Positions 9,904 to 20,287 of a DNA stretch of 64,000 nt are shown in pieces; the stretch's first letter is position 1; each line of letters starts with the position of its first letter. The stretch comes from an uncultured Actinomycetes bacterium (GTDB lineage Bacteria; Actinomycetota; Actinomycetes; Actinomycetales; Bifidobacteriaceae), in the NCBI GenBank assembly GCA_900314875.1, contig OMWX01000005.1, forward strand, positions 18,287 through 82,286, in the 5' to 3' direction. The translations under genes and the position numbers were made by a program. The notes beneath the pieces were generated by a model. The model saw nothing but the letters and a program-made list of their open reading frames with translations, was not told where the DNA came from and ran no database searches.

Positions 9904-11391
9904 CTAAAAAAGCGATCCCTGAACAAATTCAGCTTCAGGCTTATCTGCAGGATTGTCAGCGCCGCCTGTCTGACCGACTTCAAAATCACTGCCGGAAAAA
10001 CGGGAAAATGCCGAAAATGCTTCCTGGCTGATATTCGACAATTCCAAGAAACCGCCGCCGGCAGACAAAAGCCTCTCCGCCTGCGCAGACAGCGAGCGAA
10101 GCGCAGAATCCGATTCGACTGCCTGCTGAGATATTCCGCAAGCCTTCGGAGAAATGCCCAAAAGATACAGACCGGAAAGCTTTTGCACGCGGGAAAGCGC
10201 CACATACCCCATCCCGGGTGCGAAAGTGCGCGACAAATCCATTACGGCACAGTCAAGCGTCATGCCCTGAGACTTATGAACCGTAATCGCCCATGCAAGC
10301 CGCAGCGGCACTTGAGAAACGGAAGCCAGCACGGTTTCGCCCTCGGTTATCTGCCAATCGGCAGGCTTTACCGTCATAACATTTCCGTTTTCAAACTCGA
10401 CAAGCGGCCAGCCGCCTTTGCTTTCAGGCAGAAAATCGACAACGCGGCCGAGAGAGCCGTTCACGTATCTGCGATTCGGGTCATTGCGCAAAGCCATAAC
10501 ATTTGCGCCTTTTTTAAGCGCAAGCCGCTTTTCGGCGAGCATGCTGCTGCAGAGCCGCTTAACAAGATTTGCCGGACCGATCTCCTGAGCCTCGAAATAA
10601 TGCAGTTCTTCGTTAATTTGCGCCAGACGCGCGCTGTTCAGCCTGTCCGCCTGCGCGTTTACAGGGAAAAGGCAGACTGCAGCCGAATCTTCCGCAGGCC
10701 GCGCATTCTTTCTTTCGGACAGAATCTGATAGTCGCCGTCTCCAGCTTCGCCGGAACGGATATTTGTAAGGATTTGCAACAGTCTGCCGTCATCCTGACG
10801 ATGCTGTTCCGTCAGATAACATATGACCGGGTTCAGATTATCCCATGCGAAAGATTCGATGACGAATCCGTCGGGATTCCGCCCTTTCTCCGCATATTTT
10901 TTATACTCTGCGACTGCTTCGGGATTAAATTCGAACATTGCTGCCGTTTTCGAAGGAGAACTGACGGGCGGAAGCTGAAAAAAATCTCCGGAAATAACGA
11001 CCTGCAAGCCGCCGAAAGGTCTGTCGTCACGTCGAAGAGCGCGGCAAACGCGGTCGGCCATATCAAATGTCTGAGCCGGAAGCATGGAAATTTCGTCAAT
11101 AACAAGCACATCGGCGGATTTGATTGCTTTGCGGCGACGGGTTCTGATGCGCTTAAGCATGTCGTCAGTTAAAACGCGCGAAACGCCGATCCCCGACCAG
11201 GAATGAATCGTCTGACCGTTTACATGCGTGGAGGCAATGCCTGTGGAAGCCGTAACCGCAACGTTTTTCCCGGCTTGACGCGCGGCAGAAATAAACTGAT
11301 TTAAGACATGCGTTTTGCCGGCGCCGGGAGCTCCGGTCAAAAACACGGATACGCCGGTTTCTAATATTGCCAGTGCGTCAGTCTGTTTCAT
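9904..11391 (-). CDS. Pif1/RecD-like DNA helicase
   Basis: Predicted superfamily 1B ATP-dependent DNA helicase of 495 residues, related to Pif1/RecD2-like proteins common in bifidobacteria. Visible motifs are Walker A GAPGAGKT at residues 20-27, Walker B VLVIDEIS near residue 95, and the C-terminal HKSQGMTLDCAVMDL plus YVALSRV motifs near residue 375. Likely roles are replication-fork or G-quadruplex processing, by family. The start at 11391 has no clear Shine-Dalgarno. It lies 32 bp downstream of orn and is probably co-transcribed with it. Confidence 0.88.
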   Translation of the reverse strand: MKQTDALAILETGVSVFLTGAPGAGKTHVLNQFISAARQAGKNVAVTASTGIASTHVNGQTIHSWSGIGVSRVLTDDMLKRIRTRRRKAIKSADVLVIDEISMLPAQTFDMADRVCRALRRDDRPFGGLQVVISGDFFQLPPVSSPSKTAAMFEFNPEAVAEYKKYAEKGRNPDGFVIESFAWDNLNPVICYLTEQHRQDDGRLLQILTNIRSGEAGDGDYQILSERKNARPAEDSAAVCLFPVNAQADRLNSARLAQINEELHYFEAQEIGPANLVKRLCSSMLAEKRLALKKGANVMALRNDPNRRYVNGSLGRVVDFLPESKGGWPLVEFENGNVMTVKPADWQITEGETVLASVSQVPLRLAWAITVHKSQGMTLDCAVMDLSRTFAPGMGYVALSRVQKLSGLYLLGISPKACGISQQAVESDSALRSLSAQAERLLSAGGGFLELSNISQEAFSAFSRFSGSDFEVGQTGGADNPADKPEAEFVQGSLF

Positions 11392-11423
11392 CAGCTTTTT
11401 TCACTGCAGGCTTTGCGGTGCTT

Positions 11424-12095
11424 TTACAATGCTCCGAGCGGATGTCCGTTCTTTTCATAAATACGCAGAAGGCTTGTCTTTTCAACATTTTCCGCTCCCG
11501 CTTTTGAAGCCGCCTCGTCAGGACCGGGAAGCGGAGCGAAAAACATGTCGCGATAGTAACGCAGTTCGTCGGCCGATTCGATAATATCCGCAAGAGCGCG
11601 ATGCCCTCCGTGTTTTGCGGGACGGTTGAGGAAAGCATGAGGATACCAGCGGCGGGCAAGCTCTTTAATCGTGCTCACGTCAATAACGCGATAGTGCAGA
11701 AGCGCGGTCACATTCGGCATATAACGGTCGAGGAATTTTTTGTCGGAATGAATGGAATTGCCGGCCAGATGCGCTTTGCCGTTTTCGGGCAGAAAACGTT
11801 TTACGTACTCGATAATTTCTTTTTCTGCGGTTTTATAATCGACTGCATTCTGCCATTCATCGACAAGACCTGAAGAAGTATGCATATTGCGCACAAAATC
11901 GTTCATATGATTGACGGCCGCGTCGCTCGGTTTGATAATAATGTCAAAACCGTCGTCAAGAACGTTAAAATTAAAGTCGGTGGGAACCACTGAAACTTCG
12001 CACAATTCGTCGTGTTCGACATCCAAACCGGTCATTTCGCAGTCAACCCAGATAAGCCTGGATTCTTCGGGACTGAAAACGGCTTCATCCTTCAT
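11424..12095 (-). CDS. orn: oligoribonuclease
   Basis: 3'-5' exoribonuclease that degrades 2-5 nt RNA to mononucleotides; typical of Actinobacteria and gammaproteobacteria. The 223-residue product is a DEDDh exonuclease: [16 protein letters not shown] (first acidic pair) near residue 17, [17 protein letters not shown] in the middle, and [17 protein letters not shown], giving the final H and D. ATG at 12095 (MKDEAVFS) is chosen because GAAAGGTCGG lies upstream; the longer in-frame extension to 12167 looks non-coding. The C-terminal 35 residues extend beyond the E. coli protein (181 residues). Confidence 0.95.
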   Translation of the reverse strand: MKDEAVFSPEESRLIWVDCEMTGLDVEHDELCEVSVVPTDFNFNVLDDGFDIIIKPSDAAVNHMNDFVRNMHTSSGLVDEWQNAVDYKTAEKEIIEYVKRFLPENGKAHLAGNSIHSDKKFLDRYMPNVTALLHYRVIDVSTIKELARRWYPHAFLNRPAKHGGHRALADIIESADELRYYRDMFFAPLPGPDEAASKAGAENVEKTSLLRIYEKNGHPLGAL

Positions 12096-12246
12096 TTTTC
12101 CGACCTTTCGATTCGCACGATTCGATTTGTACAAATCCAATCCTAAACCAAGACACGAACGTGACAAAAATTTGAGCGAAAATCAACGCAAAGCCCGCAC
12201 TTCCGCCGCAGACCGCACTAAGAGCTGCCGCATGATGCCCGCCATG

Positions 12247-12270
12247 CCTGAAGCATAACCTGAAGCATAA
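12247..12270. repeat. 12-bp tandem duplication upstream of the alpha-glucosidase gene
   Basis: CCTGAAGCATAA occurs twice in exact tandem (12247-12258 and 12259-12270), about 100 bp before the alpha-glucosidase start. It is one of several short tandem duplications with a 12-bp period in this window. Confidence 0.9.
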
Positions 12271-12367
12271 CTCAGAGTACAGACCGCACGGACGGATAAG
12301 CCCGATTATTGTCTGCTGCATATTCGAAAATAAATAAACACAAAGCGCAAAAATCGGGAGCGTCAAA

Positions 12368-14194
12368 ATGAGCAATGCAGAGAACGACAAAGCGGCGGCA
12401 ATAAACAATACGGCAATAGACAAAGCTTCGATAATCAATGCTGCCGACTGGTGGAAGCAGGCTGTAATATATCAGATCTACCCGCGCTCTTTCAAAGACA
12501 CGACCGGCAGCGGAGTCGGAGATTTGCGCGGAATTATCGAGAAAATCGATTATATTAAATCACTGAACGCAGACGCGCTGTGGCTGAATCCTTTCTACCC
12601 GTCCGCGCTGGCCGACGGCGGATATGACGTGATCGACTACCGCAACGTAGACCCGAGACTGGGAACGCTGGAAGATTTTGATCTGCTTGTCGAAAAAGTT
12701 CATGAAGCCGGGATGAAAATCATTGTCGATATTGTGCCGAACCATACTTCGATTTTGCATGAAATGTTCCAAAAAGCGCTTAAAGCAGCTCCCGGTTCGC
12801 CCGAACGCGACATGTATATTTTCAGGGACGGACGCGGTCCGAACGGCGAACTTCCGCCGACTACTTGGGAGTCGGTTTTCGGAGAACCGGCTTGGGAGCG
12901 CGTGGCGGACGGTCAGTGGTATCTGCATATTTTCGCAAAAGAACAGCCCGATTTGAATTGGGATAATGAAAAAGTACGCAGAGATTTCGAGAAAACGTTG
13001 AGATTCTGGGCAGATCGCGGAGCAGACGGATTCAGAATCGACGTAGCGCACGGACTGACCAAAGATTTGAATCGCCCCTTCGAAGAGTTGGAAGAGAAAA
13101 AAATCCTGCGGTTCGAATGCATGCCGACCGACGGAAACGATCCGATTTGGGACAGAGATGCGACGCACGAAATATACAAAGAATGGCGAAAAATATTCAA
13201 TGAATACGATCCGCCGCTTTTTGCGGTTGCCGAATCAAGCGGACACAGCAGCAGACTGCATTTGTATGCCCGCAAAGACGAACTCGGACAGACATTCAAT
13301 TTCGAATTTGCAGCCTGCAATTGGGTGCGCAGTCAGTTTCATGCCGCGATTAAGCACGGGATTCAGACCGCTGAAGATTCGCAGAGCAGCACGACTTGGG
13401 TTATGAGCAACCATGACACGATAAGGCATGCAACCCGTTATGCGCTGCCGCAGATTGAAACGGCGGGATATCACGGAATCGCTGATGACTGGCTTCTGCG
13501 CGACGGAAAAACCTATATCGAAGACCGCGAGAAAGGCTCAAAAAGAGCCAGAGCAGCTTTGATGATCGAAATGGCTCTTCCGGGGTCTGCTTATATTTAT
13601 CAGGGCGAAGAGCTGGGATTGTTTGAGGTTGCCGACATTCCTTGGGATGAACTTGAAGATCCGAATGCCCGGAGAACCTCGCGAAGCTCGTCGATAAAAG
13701 GAAGGGACGGCTGCCGAGTGCCGCTTCCGTGGACAGCCGACAGCAGGGGGTCTTACGGTTTTTCGCCTGAATTTGCGCGCAATGAAACTGCAGTCAATGA
13801 AACTGATGACCAGCGCAAAAAACCTTGTGCGAAACCGCATTTGAGACAGCCCGGCTGGTTTGCAGATTACGCTGCTGACATACAGGATCGCGACAGCGGT
13901 TCTATGCTGAATTTTTACAGAAAAACCCTTGATCTGCGCCGAAAATTAAATACGTCCGATCTGAGCTTGGAATGGACCGAAGACGATTGCGAAAGCGATT
14001 CTTTCGACGGAGCTGAAGGAAATAAGGGCGGGGTGCTTGCTTTCAGACGCGCAAACGGATGGACATGCATAACAAATTTCAGTGCGAAGAGCGCAAAACT
14101 GCCCGAGGGAAAAATCGTGCTTGTTTCTTCGCCGCTTGCGGATGACAGGCTTTTGCCGCAAGACTGCTGCGCTTGGATAATCGAAGAAAAATGA
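12368..14194 (+). CDS. GH13 alpha-glucosidase
   Basis: Cytoplasmic glycoside hydrolase family 13 enzyme of 608 residues, probably cleaving alpha-1,4 or alpha-1,6 glucosidic bonds in small oligosaccharides. The TIM-barrel starts at WWKQAVIYQIYPRSFKD (near residue 30). Catalytic motifs are GFRIDVAHG (nucleophile Asp), PLFAVAESSGHS (acid Glu) and SNHD (transition-state His-Asp). No signal peptide. GGGAGCG lies upstream of ATG 12368. Closest in design to bifidobacterial AglA/AglB-type enzymes; exact specificity cannot be read. It is followed 55 bp later by a cyclophilin gene on the same strand. Confidence 0.93.
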   Translation: MSNAENDKAAAINNTAIDKASIINAADWWKQAVIYQIYPRSFKDTTGSGVGDLRGIIEKIDYIKSLNADALWLNPFYPSALADGGYDVIDYRNVDPRLGTLEDFDLLVEKVHEAGMKIIVDIVPNHTSILHEMFQKALKAAPGSPERDMYIFRDGRGPNGELPPTTWESVFGEPAWERVADGQWYLHIFAKEQPDLNWDNEKVRRDFEKTLRFWADRGADGFRIDVAHGLTKDLNRPFEELEEKKILRFECMPTDGNDPIWDRDATHEIYKEWRKIFNEYDPPLFAVAESSGHSSRLHLYARKDELGQTFNFEFAACNWVRSQFHAAIKHGIQTAEDSQSSTTWVMSNHDTIRHATRYALPQIETAGYHGIADDWLLRDGKTYIEDREKGSKRARAALMIEMALPGSAYIYQGEELGLFEVADIPWDELEDPNARRTSRSSSIKGRDGCRVPLPWTADSRGSYGFSPEFARNETAVNETDDQRKKPCAKPHLRQPGWFADYAADIQDRDSGSMLNFYRKTLDLRRKLNTSDLSLEWTEDDCESDSFDGAEGNKGGVLAFRRANGWTCITNFSAKSAKLPEGKIVLVSSPLADDRLLPQDCCAWIIEEK

Positions 14195-14249
14195 ATGCGC
14201 AAGCTGACCGAATTGCGAAAATTTTACGGCGATAAGGTAGAATTTTATT

Positions 14250-14792
14250 ATGACAAAAGCAATTATTCACACATCAGAAGGCGATATAAAAGTTGATCTT
14301 TTTGACGACAAAGCGCCTTTCACAGTATCCAATTTCGTGAAACTTGCAACAGGAAAGCAGCAATGGACAGATCCCGTAACAGGCGAGCCGACAACGGAAC
14401 CGCTTTACAACGGAACTGTTTTTCACCGCATCATCAAAGATTTCATGATTCAGGGCGGGGATCCCGCAGGAAACGGCACAGGCGGCCCCGGATACATGTT
14501 TGATGACGAAATCGACCCTGAACTGACTTTCGACAAGCCTTATCTTTTAGCTATGGCAAACGCGGGAAAACACAGAGATCCCGCTACAGGCGAAATTCGC
14601 GGAACAAACGGCTCGCAGTTCTTCATCACAACCGTGAACACTTCATGGCTTAACGGAAATCATACGATTTTCGGAGAAGTAACCGACGAAGAATCGCAAA
14701 AAATCGTTAAGAAAATAGAGTCTGTCGAAACAGATCGCTCAGACGCTCCCGTAGAACCTGTAATGATTGAGACAATCGAAATTCTTAACTGA
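14250..14792 (+). CDS. peptidyl-prolyl cis-trans isomerase, cyclophilin type
   Basis: Cyclophilin of 180 residues that catalyses cis-trans isomerisation of proline peptide bonds. Family blocks are [20 protein letters not shown] and [20 protein letters not shown], with the active-site Arg in FHRI. There is no signal peptide, so it is cytoplasmic. AAGG lies about 13 nt before ATG 14250. A bidirectional terminator at 14825-14868 separates it from the convergent guaB. Confidence 0.95.
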   Translation: MTKAIIHTSEGDIKVDLFDDKAPFTVSNFVKLATGKQQWTDPVTGEPTTEPLYNGTVFHRIIKDFMIQGGDPAGNGTGGPGYMFDDEIDPELTFDKPYLLAMANAGKHRDPATGEIRGTNGSQFFITTVNTSWLNGNHTIFGEVTDEESQKIVKKIESVETDRSDAPVEPVMIETIEILN

Positions 14793-14824
14793 CACCGCAT
14801 AAAGCGAATATAAAAAGAATAATA

Positions 14825-14868
14825 AAATATCTCCCGTCCAGTTCATATGAATTGTGCGGGAGATATTT
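14825..14868. terminator. bidirectional terminator between ppi and guaB
   Basis: Perfect 12-bp inverted repeat (AAATATCTCCCG at 14825-14836; complement at 14857-14868) with T-rich sequence on both sides, between two convergent genes. It should terminate both the cyclophilin and guaB transcripts. Confidence 0.8.
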
Positions 14869-14934
14869 ATTTCGACTCGATATTACTGTTCGATATTACG
14901 GCCGTCTTTTTGTTTTTTGCTCACAAAACCTGTT

Positions 14935-16482
<1,548 letters not shown>

Positions 16483-16577
16483 CTAACTTTAGAAAGAAGT
16501 AGAGACTAATACAAGACCATGCTGTCAGAATGCTGTTTTGCGCACATTTTTGTACCTTTTTGCACACAGTAAAAATC

Positions 16578-17141
16578 TTATTCCTGATTTCTTGCAGACA
16601 AATCGGCAATCGGTATGCGCGATTTTACAGCAAATGCTATATTGACGGGAACCGATATGAGAGCCATAATCAGAACGCATATTCCGAAAAATTTCCTGTC
16701 CGCGTCAAGATTTGCGACAGAAACAAAGCCGGCTGCAAATGCAAGAGCGGTTTTAATCATCCACAGAACGAAGAATCCCGCAATAAATTCCGTGCCGCGT
16801 TTCTTCATTTTTTCAAGCAGAATAACAGTCAGCGGCATTCCGGCGCTGAAAATCATCATTGTGCCCCATGCGCAAAGAACCGTCATATGCACAGTATTTG
16901 CAAAGCCGGAATTTGCAATATCAGAGTCCGCAATGCCCGCCGTCCCAATACTGCGGCATATCGATTTGCCGGCAATCGCAAGAACAGCAGCCGCAACAGT
17001 TATGAGAATCGCCGCTGCAAACAGAGATTTTTTCATTGCTGCCGCAAAAGGATTTTCTGTTTCACTTTTTTTAAAACTGTTTTCACAGCGATTTTCCGAA
17101 CGATTATCCTGCTGATTTTTCACAGAATTATTCAAAACCAT
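16578..17141 (-). CDS. small integral membrane protein (AtpI position)
   Basis: 187 residues with four predicted membrane segments (around LFAAAILITVAAAVLAIAG, AWGTMMIFSAGMPLTVILL, GFFVLWMIKTALAFAAGF and FGICVLIMALISVPVNIAF) after a polar, Asn/Glu-rich 35-residue head. No family is recognised with certainty. It overlaps the end of the WecA-type gene by 14 bp, the place where many Actinobacteria carry the ATP synthase assembly protein AtpI in front of atpB. Here guaB follows instead of an atp operon. Calling it AtpI-like rests on position and topology only. Confidence 0.6.
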   Translation of the reverse strand: MVLNNSVKNQQDNRSENRCENSFKKSETENPFAAAMKKSLFAAAILITVAAAVLAIAGKSICRSIGTAGIADSDIANSGFANTVHMTVLCAWGTMMIFSAGMPLTVILLEKMKKRGTEFIAGFFVLWMIKTALAFAAGFVSVANLDADRKFFGICVLIMALISVPVNIAFAVKSRIPIADLSARNQE

Positions 17142-18264
17142 TTTCCAGAGAGCTTTCCGTGAGTTGATTTTGCCTTATTTCTTTTTTCTTCACAATATAA
17201 GGGTGCAGCGTTAAAAATGACAAAAGCGCGGCAAGAACGGCCACGGCAGCCGCAACATATCGGAATTTAAAGAAAAGCGTCATAACAGAGCCGAAAGATA
17301 TAAGAGCCGCCCATCCCCATAAAATCAGCACGGCCCCGGGAACGCTGTGTCCTATTCGCAGCATGCGGTGATGCAAATGCATTCGATCCGGATGCATGGG
17401 AGACTGTCCTTTGGCAAGGCGGCGCACAATAGCCATAATCATATCCAAAAACGGCAGAAAAAGAACCAGCACAGGCAGCAGAACCGGCATAAACACAGGA
17501 AGATAAAGACTTGCATGAACGGTATTGGGGTCGATATGTCCGGTCATGATAATCGAAGCGCATGTAATCAGATATCCCAAAAGCATTGAGCCGGAATCGC
17601 CCATAAACAATCTCGCCGGATTCCAATTGTGAAAAAGAAATCCGATGCAAAGACCGACCAGAACAACGTCGATAAGCGTAGTAACCGAAGCATAGCTTGG
17701 CGATGTGCGCGAAGTCATATAAGAGTATGTGCCGAATGCTATGCCGCCTATCGCAACAATACCTGAAGCAAGCCCGTCCAGCCCGTCTACAAAATTCACT
17801 GCATTAATTGATATAACCATCAAAACAGAGACGACGGTCATCGAAATGCCCGCTGATGCTCCTATAAGAGAGCCGAACGGCAGCGAAACGACCTGAATCC
17901 CGTTAAGCGACACGTACACCGAGATGAGAAGCTGCCCGGAAAGTTTGAGCATCCAGTCCAAATCCCATATGTCGTCGCATACGCCCAGCAGACAGATTGC
18001 CGCAGCTCCTGCCATAATCGCATAAGGCTGGCGGCTGTCCCTGAAAAGCGACGAGAGAAAGTCAGTGCGGCTTGCGAAAATCATTGCGACGAAGAATCCC
18101 AAAAGCATTCCTACTCCTCCCATGCGGGCAGTAGGAACTTTATGCACATCACGTTTGCGCACCTGTCCGACGGCGCCCATGCGCACTGCGGCGCGGCGGA
18201 TCATCGGAGTAAAAAGCCACACGGACGCGCAGGCGACGAGCAGCAGCAAAATGTATATTTTCAC
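17128..18264 (-). CDS. wecA: undecaprenyl-phosphate sugar-1-phosphate transferase, MraY/WecA family
   Basis: Polytopic enzyme of 378 residues that transfers a sugar-1-phosphate, probably GlcNAc-1-P, to undecaprenyl phosphate and so starts a lipid-linked cell-wall glycan. Family motifs are NAVNFVDGLDGLASG (metal-binding Asp residues) and the cytoplasmic loop MHPDRMHLHHRMLRIGHS. About ten membrane helices are visible. The start is GTG at 18264 with AAGGT upstream. It lies 86 bp after the sua5-type gene, as in other Actinobacteria, and could prime the rhamnan locus at 40-52 kb. Confidence 0.9.
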   Translation of the reverse strand: MKIYILLLLVACASVWLFTPMIRRAAVRMGAVGQVRKRDVHKVPTARMGGVGMLLGFFVAMIFASRTDFLSSLFRDSRQPYAIMAGAAAICLLGVCDDIWDLDWMLKLSGQLLISVYVSLNGIQVVSLPFGSLIGASAGISMTVVSVLMVISINAVNFVDGLDGLASGIVAIGGIAFGTYSYMTSRTSPSYASVTTLIDVVLVGLCIGFLFHNWNPARLFMGDSGSMLLGYLITCASIIMTGHIDPNTVHASLYLPVFMPVLLPVLVLFLPFLDMIMAIVRRLAKGQSPMHPDRMHLHHRMLRIGHSVPGAVLILWGWAALISFGSVMTLFFKFRYVAAAVAVLAALLSFLTLHPYIVKKKEIRQNQLTESSLENGFE

Positions 18265-18350
18265 GATTCGGTTACCTTATTTGTTTTTCGCGAAATATTT
18301 CGCGAGATTTTGCAGGTTTCCCGCGAGAACAGCGCGAGATCAGCGCGAGA

Positions 18351-19220
18351 TCAGCAGTTTCGAGCAGCCTGCAGAACAGAATAAATTCTTTCCTTTTCAA
18401 TCGCGCCTTCCCGAATAATCTTAATACCCGACCGGGAATTGCCGTCGCTTGCGATGACTGTGCTTGCGACTGTGCCTTCAGGAGGGTTTGCACGAGACCC
18501 TGCTTGAGAGGCTGCAGCAGCAGAAGCATCGGCACAATATGCAACAGAGCACTCATCAGAACACTCAGCAGAGCACTCATCAGAAAACTCATCAGAAAAC
18601 TCATCGCGAGAAAATTCCGGAGAATAAAGATAAAGGCTTACTTTATCGCCGAAATATTTAACCGCCTGCCCGATATTTTCAGCGCAATCGCAACCGGAAA
18701 TATTTGCGCTCGAAGCCGCAAGAGGTCCTGTAATTTTCAGAAGCTCAGTCAGTGCGGGAAAATCAGGCACGCGCACGGCCTGCGTGCAAACATTTGATTC
18801 TTCATTCGCCGGGTTGTCCGCTTTTTTCAGCGTTTCTAATTCGCAGCCGCTTTCCGCAGTCAAAACGGGAGAAAAAGGACCGGGAAGAAATGCTTCGCAA
18901 AGAGGTTTCAAGACTTGCGGAATGTGCAATTTCGCCGTTTCAGCATCCTCAATTGAAGCCAAAAGCACCTGCAAAGCTTTGTTTTTCGGACGTTTTTTCG
19001 CCTCGTAAAGTTTTTCTATTGCCGCCGAATCAAACGGATTGCAAACTATTCCCAGAACCGTGTCGGTAGGAATGACAACCAATTCCCCGGCTTTAATCAA
19101 CTTTGCTGCTTCAGCCAAAGAATCGTCGCTGATGCAAGCTGTTGCCGACTCTGCACGGCGCAGTCCGGCTTCGCACGATTGAACGCCGTTCAATTCAGCT
19201 CCGCTCTCTTTGCGTTCCAT
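18351..19220 (-). CDS. L-threonylcarbamoyladenylate synthase (Sua5/YrdC family) with repeat insertion
   Basis: Makes threonylcarbamoyl-AMP for t6A37 of ANN-decoding tRNAs. The YrdC domain is clear: AGELVVIPTDTVLGIVCNPF, YEAKKRPKNKALQVLLAS and GPLAASSANISGCDCAENI. The 289-residue protein is longer than a bare YrdC domain (about 200). Residues about 204-225 are an acidic Ser/Glu/Cys repeat encoded by five 12-bp units (18550-18609), followed by an Ala-rich linker, then the conserved PPEGTVASTVIA segment. The insertion is in frame, so the gene looks intact. Its natural neighbour prmC lies 7.7 kb upstream. Confidence 0.9.
   Translation of the reverse strand: MERKESGAELNGVQSCEAGLRRAESATACISDDSLAEAAKLIKAGELVVIPTDTVLGIVCNPFDSAAIEKLYEAKKRPKNKALQVLLASIEDAETAKLHIPQVLKPLCEAFLPGPFSPVLTAESGCELETLKKADNPANEESNVCTQAVRVPDFPALTELLKITGPLAASSANISGCDCAENIGQAVKYFGDKVSLYLYSPEFSRDEFSDEFSDECSAECSDECSVAYCADASAAAASQAGSRANPPEGTVASTVIASDGNSRSGIKIIREGAIEKERIYSVLQAARNC
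18550..18609. repeat. five 12-bp tandem units inside sua5
   Basis: Five consecutive 12-bp units close to CACTCATCAGAA (18550, 18562, 18574, 18586, 18598), differing at a few positions. On the coding strand each unit encodes four residues of the type (D/A)E(F/C)S, so changes in copy number keep the reading frame. Confidence 0.95.
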
Positions 19221-19390
19221 TTACTCAGATTCCTTATGCATTTAATTTCCGTTTAATTCGCAGAGAAATACATGCTGCCGATCACTCAGAATATGCAGAT
19301 AATGCAGATTTTGCAGATTTTTGCCCGAAATGCATTATCGGCTGACGCATACCCGCATTGCCTTGCATTGCCCGTTTCACTCTGCATTGC

Positions 19391-19430
19391 ATTGCCAGCA
19401 TTGCCGGCATTGCCGGCATTGCCGGCATTG
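19391..19430. repeat. 9-bp tandem repeat upstream of sua5
   Basis: Four units of ATTGCC(A/G)GC with a partial fifth, lying in the 223-bp spacer between the TraX-like gene and the sua5-type gene. Shorter CATTGC copies continue to the left (19355-19390). Confidence 0.95.
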
Positions 19431-19443
19431 TCGAAACATCTGT

Positions 19444-20238
19444 TCAACGCATCATTGAAATCGCGCCGAAAATAAGCAGCTGGGCAGGATAAAGCACATA
19501 GAAAATTTTCGGCACAATACTGTGCTTCCATCCTTTTTCTCCGTTTTCCCAATGCAGAATCATCACTCCCAGCGCGGGCGCGACAAAGGCAAGGGCTCCC
19601 ACTGCCGCCGCAGAAAGCATTACAGTGTTTTCCGCGCGTTTTTTCTGCGAAAAAATCAGAATAAGCGCAAAAATAATCAGCCCTATGGGAACCGCTCCGG
19701 CACGCTGACCGATTCTCAAAACCCAAATCCAGACTGCAGCCGAGAAAACAAGCATAACTCTGATAATGTTTGCAGTCGCGTATGTCGTTTTCATGTTCGG
19801 ACCGTTCCACGGCATTCTCGTTCGATTCTCTTCTGAAGGGAGCATTCTGAGAATGCACAGGACTGCCGCTCCGACTGCCAGAGCCCACACGGGATTCTGC
19901 GAATCAAAATATAAGTATTTTCCGCCGGTTGCCATATTGTACGGAATTTCGCTTGCTATGGCCAGCAAAAACAGGTCGATTACATACCTGCGGCGGCTTG
20001 AAGCATGATACAGCGCATTAACTGTCATCCATGCGTAAAGAGGTGCGGAAATCCAGGAAATCGCTTCCGTCAAAAGCGCATACGTCAATTGAGACATGTC
20101 TGCAGAATCGTATCCCGAACTGCTTTGCAGAAAACATGTTGACAATGTGCCGAATAAAAGCAAAATCGCTGCAATAACCTTTATTTTCAACAGACTCAGA
20201 CCGCGCACTTTGCTTTTTTTGGGATTGGCGTATTCCAT
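19444..20238 (-). CDS. TraX family membrane protein
   Basis: 264-residue polytopic membrane protein resembling the TraX family (named after the F-plasmid pilin acetyltransferase but widespread on chromosomes). Typical features are the early helix-rich region with APLYAWMTVNALYHASSRRRYV and SEIPYN, and the C-terminal KIFYVLYPAQLLIFGAI. Its substrate in this organism is unknown; an acyl-transfer role is inferred from the family only. It lies 49 bp downstream of the HAD gene on the same strand, inside the block inserted between prmC and sua5. Confidence 0.72.
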   Translation of the reverse strand: MEYANPKKSKVRGLSLLKIKVIAAILLLFGTLSTCFLQSSSGYDSADMSQLTYALLTEAISWISAPLYAWMTVNALYHASSRRRYVIDLFLLAIASEIPYNMATGGKYLYFDSQNPVWALAVGAAVLCILRMLPSEENRTRMPWNGPNMKTTYATANIIRVMLVFSAAVWIWVLRIGQRAGAVPIGLIIFALILIFSQKKRAENTVMLSAAAVGALAFVAPALGVMILHWENGEKGWKHSIVPKIFYVLYPAQLLIFGAISMMR

Positions 20239-20287
20239 ACTTTGCTTTCCGTGTTCTTCCGTGTTTTCGCTGTCGATTTAACTTATA

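Noticed and set aside
12085..12438. Minus-strand hydrophobic open frame between orn and the GH13 gene
   Set aside because: It overlaps both genes and the divergent control region, and it lacks a ribosome-binding site.
16530..17162. Plus-strand open frames opposite the AtpI-position gene
   Set aside because: The minus-strand product has clean membrane helices and overlaps wecA in a gene-like way; the plus-strand products are compositionally random.
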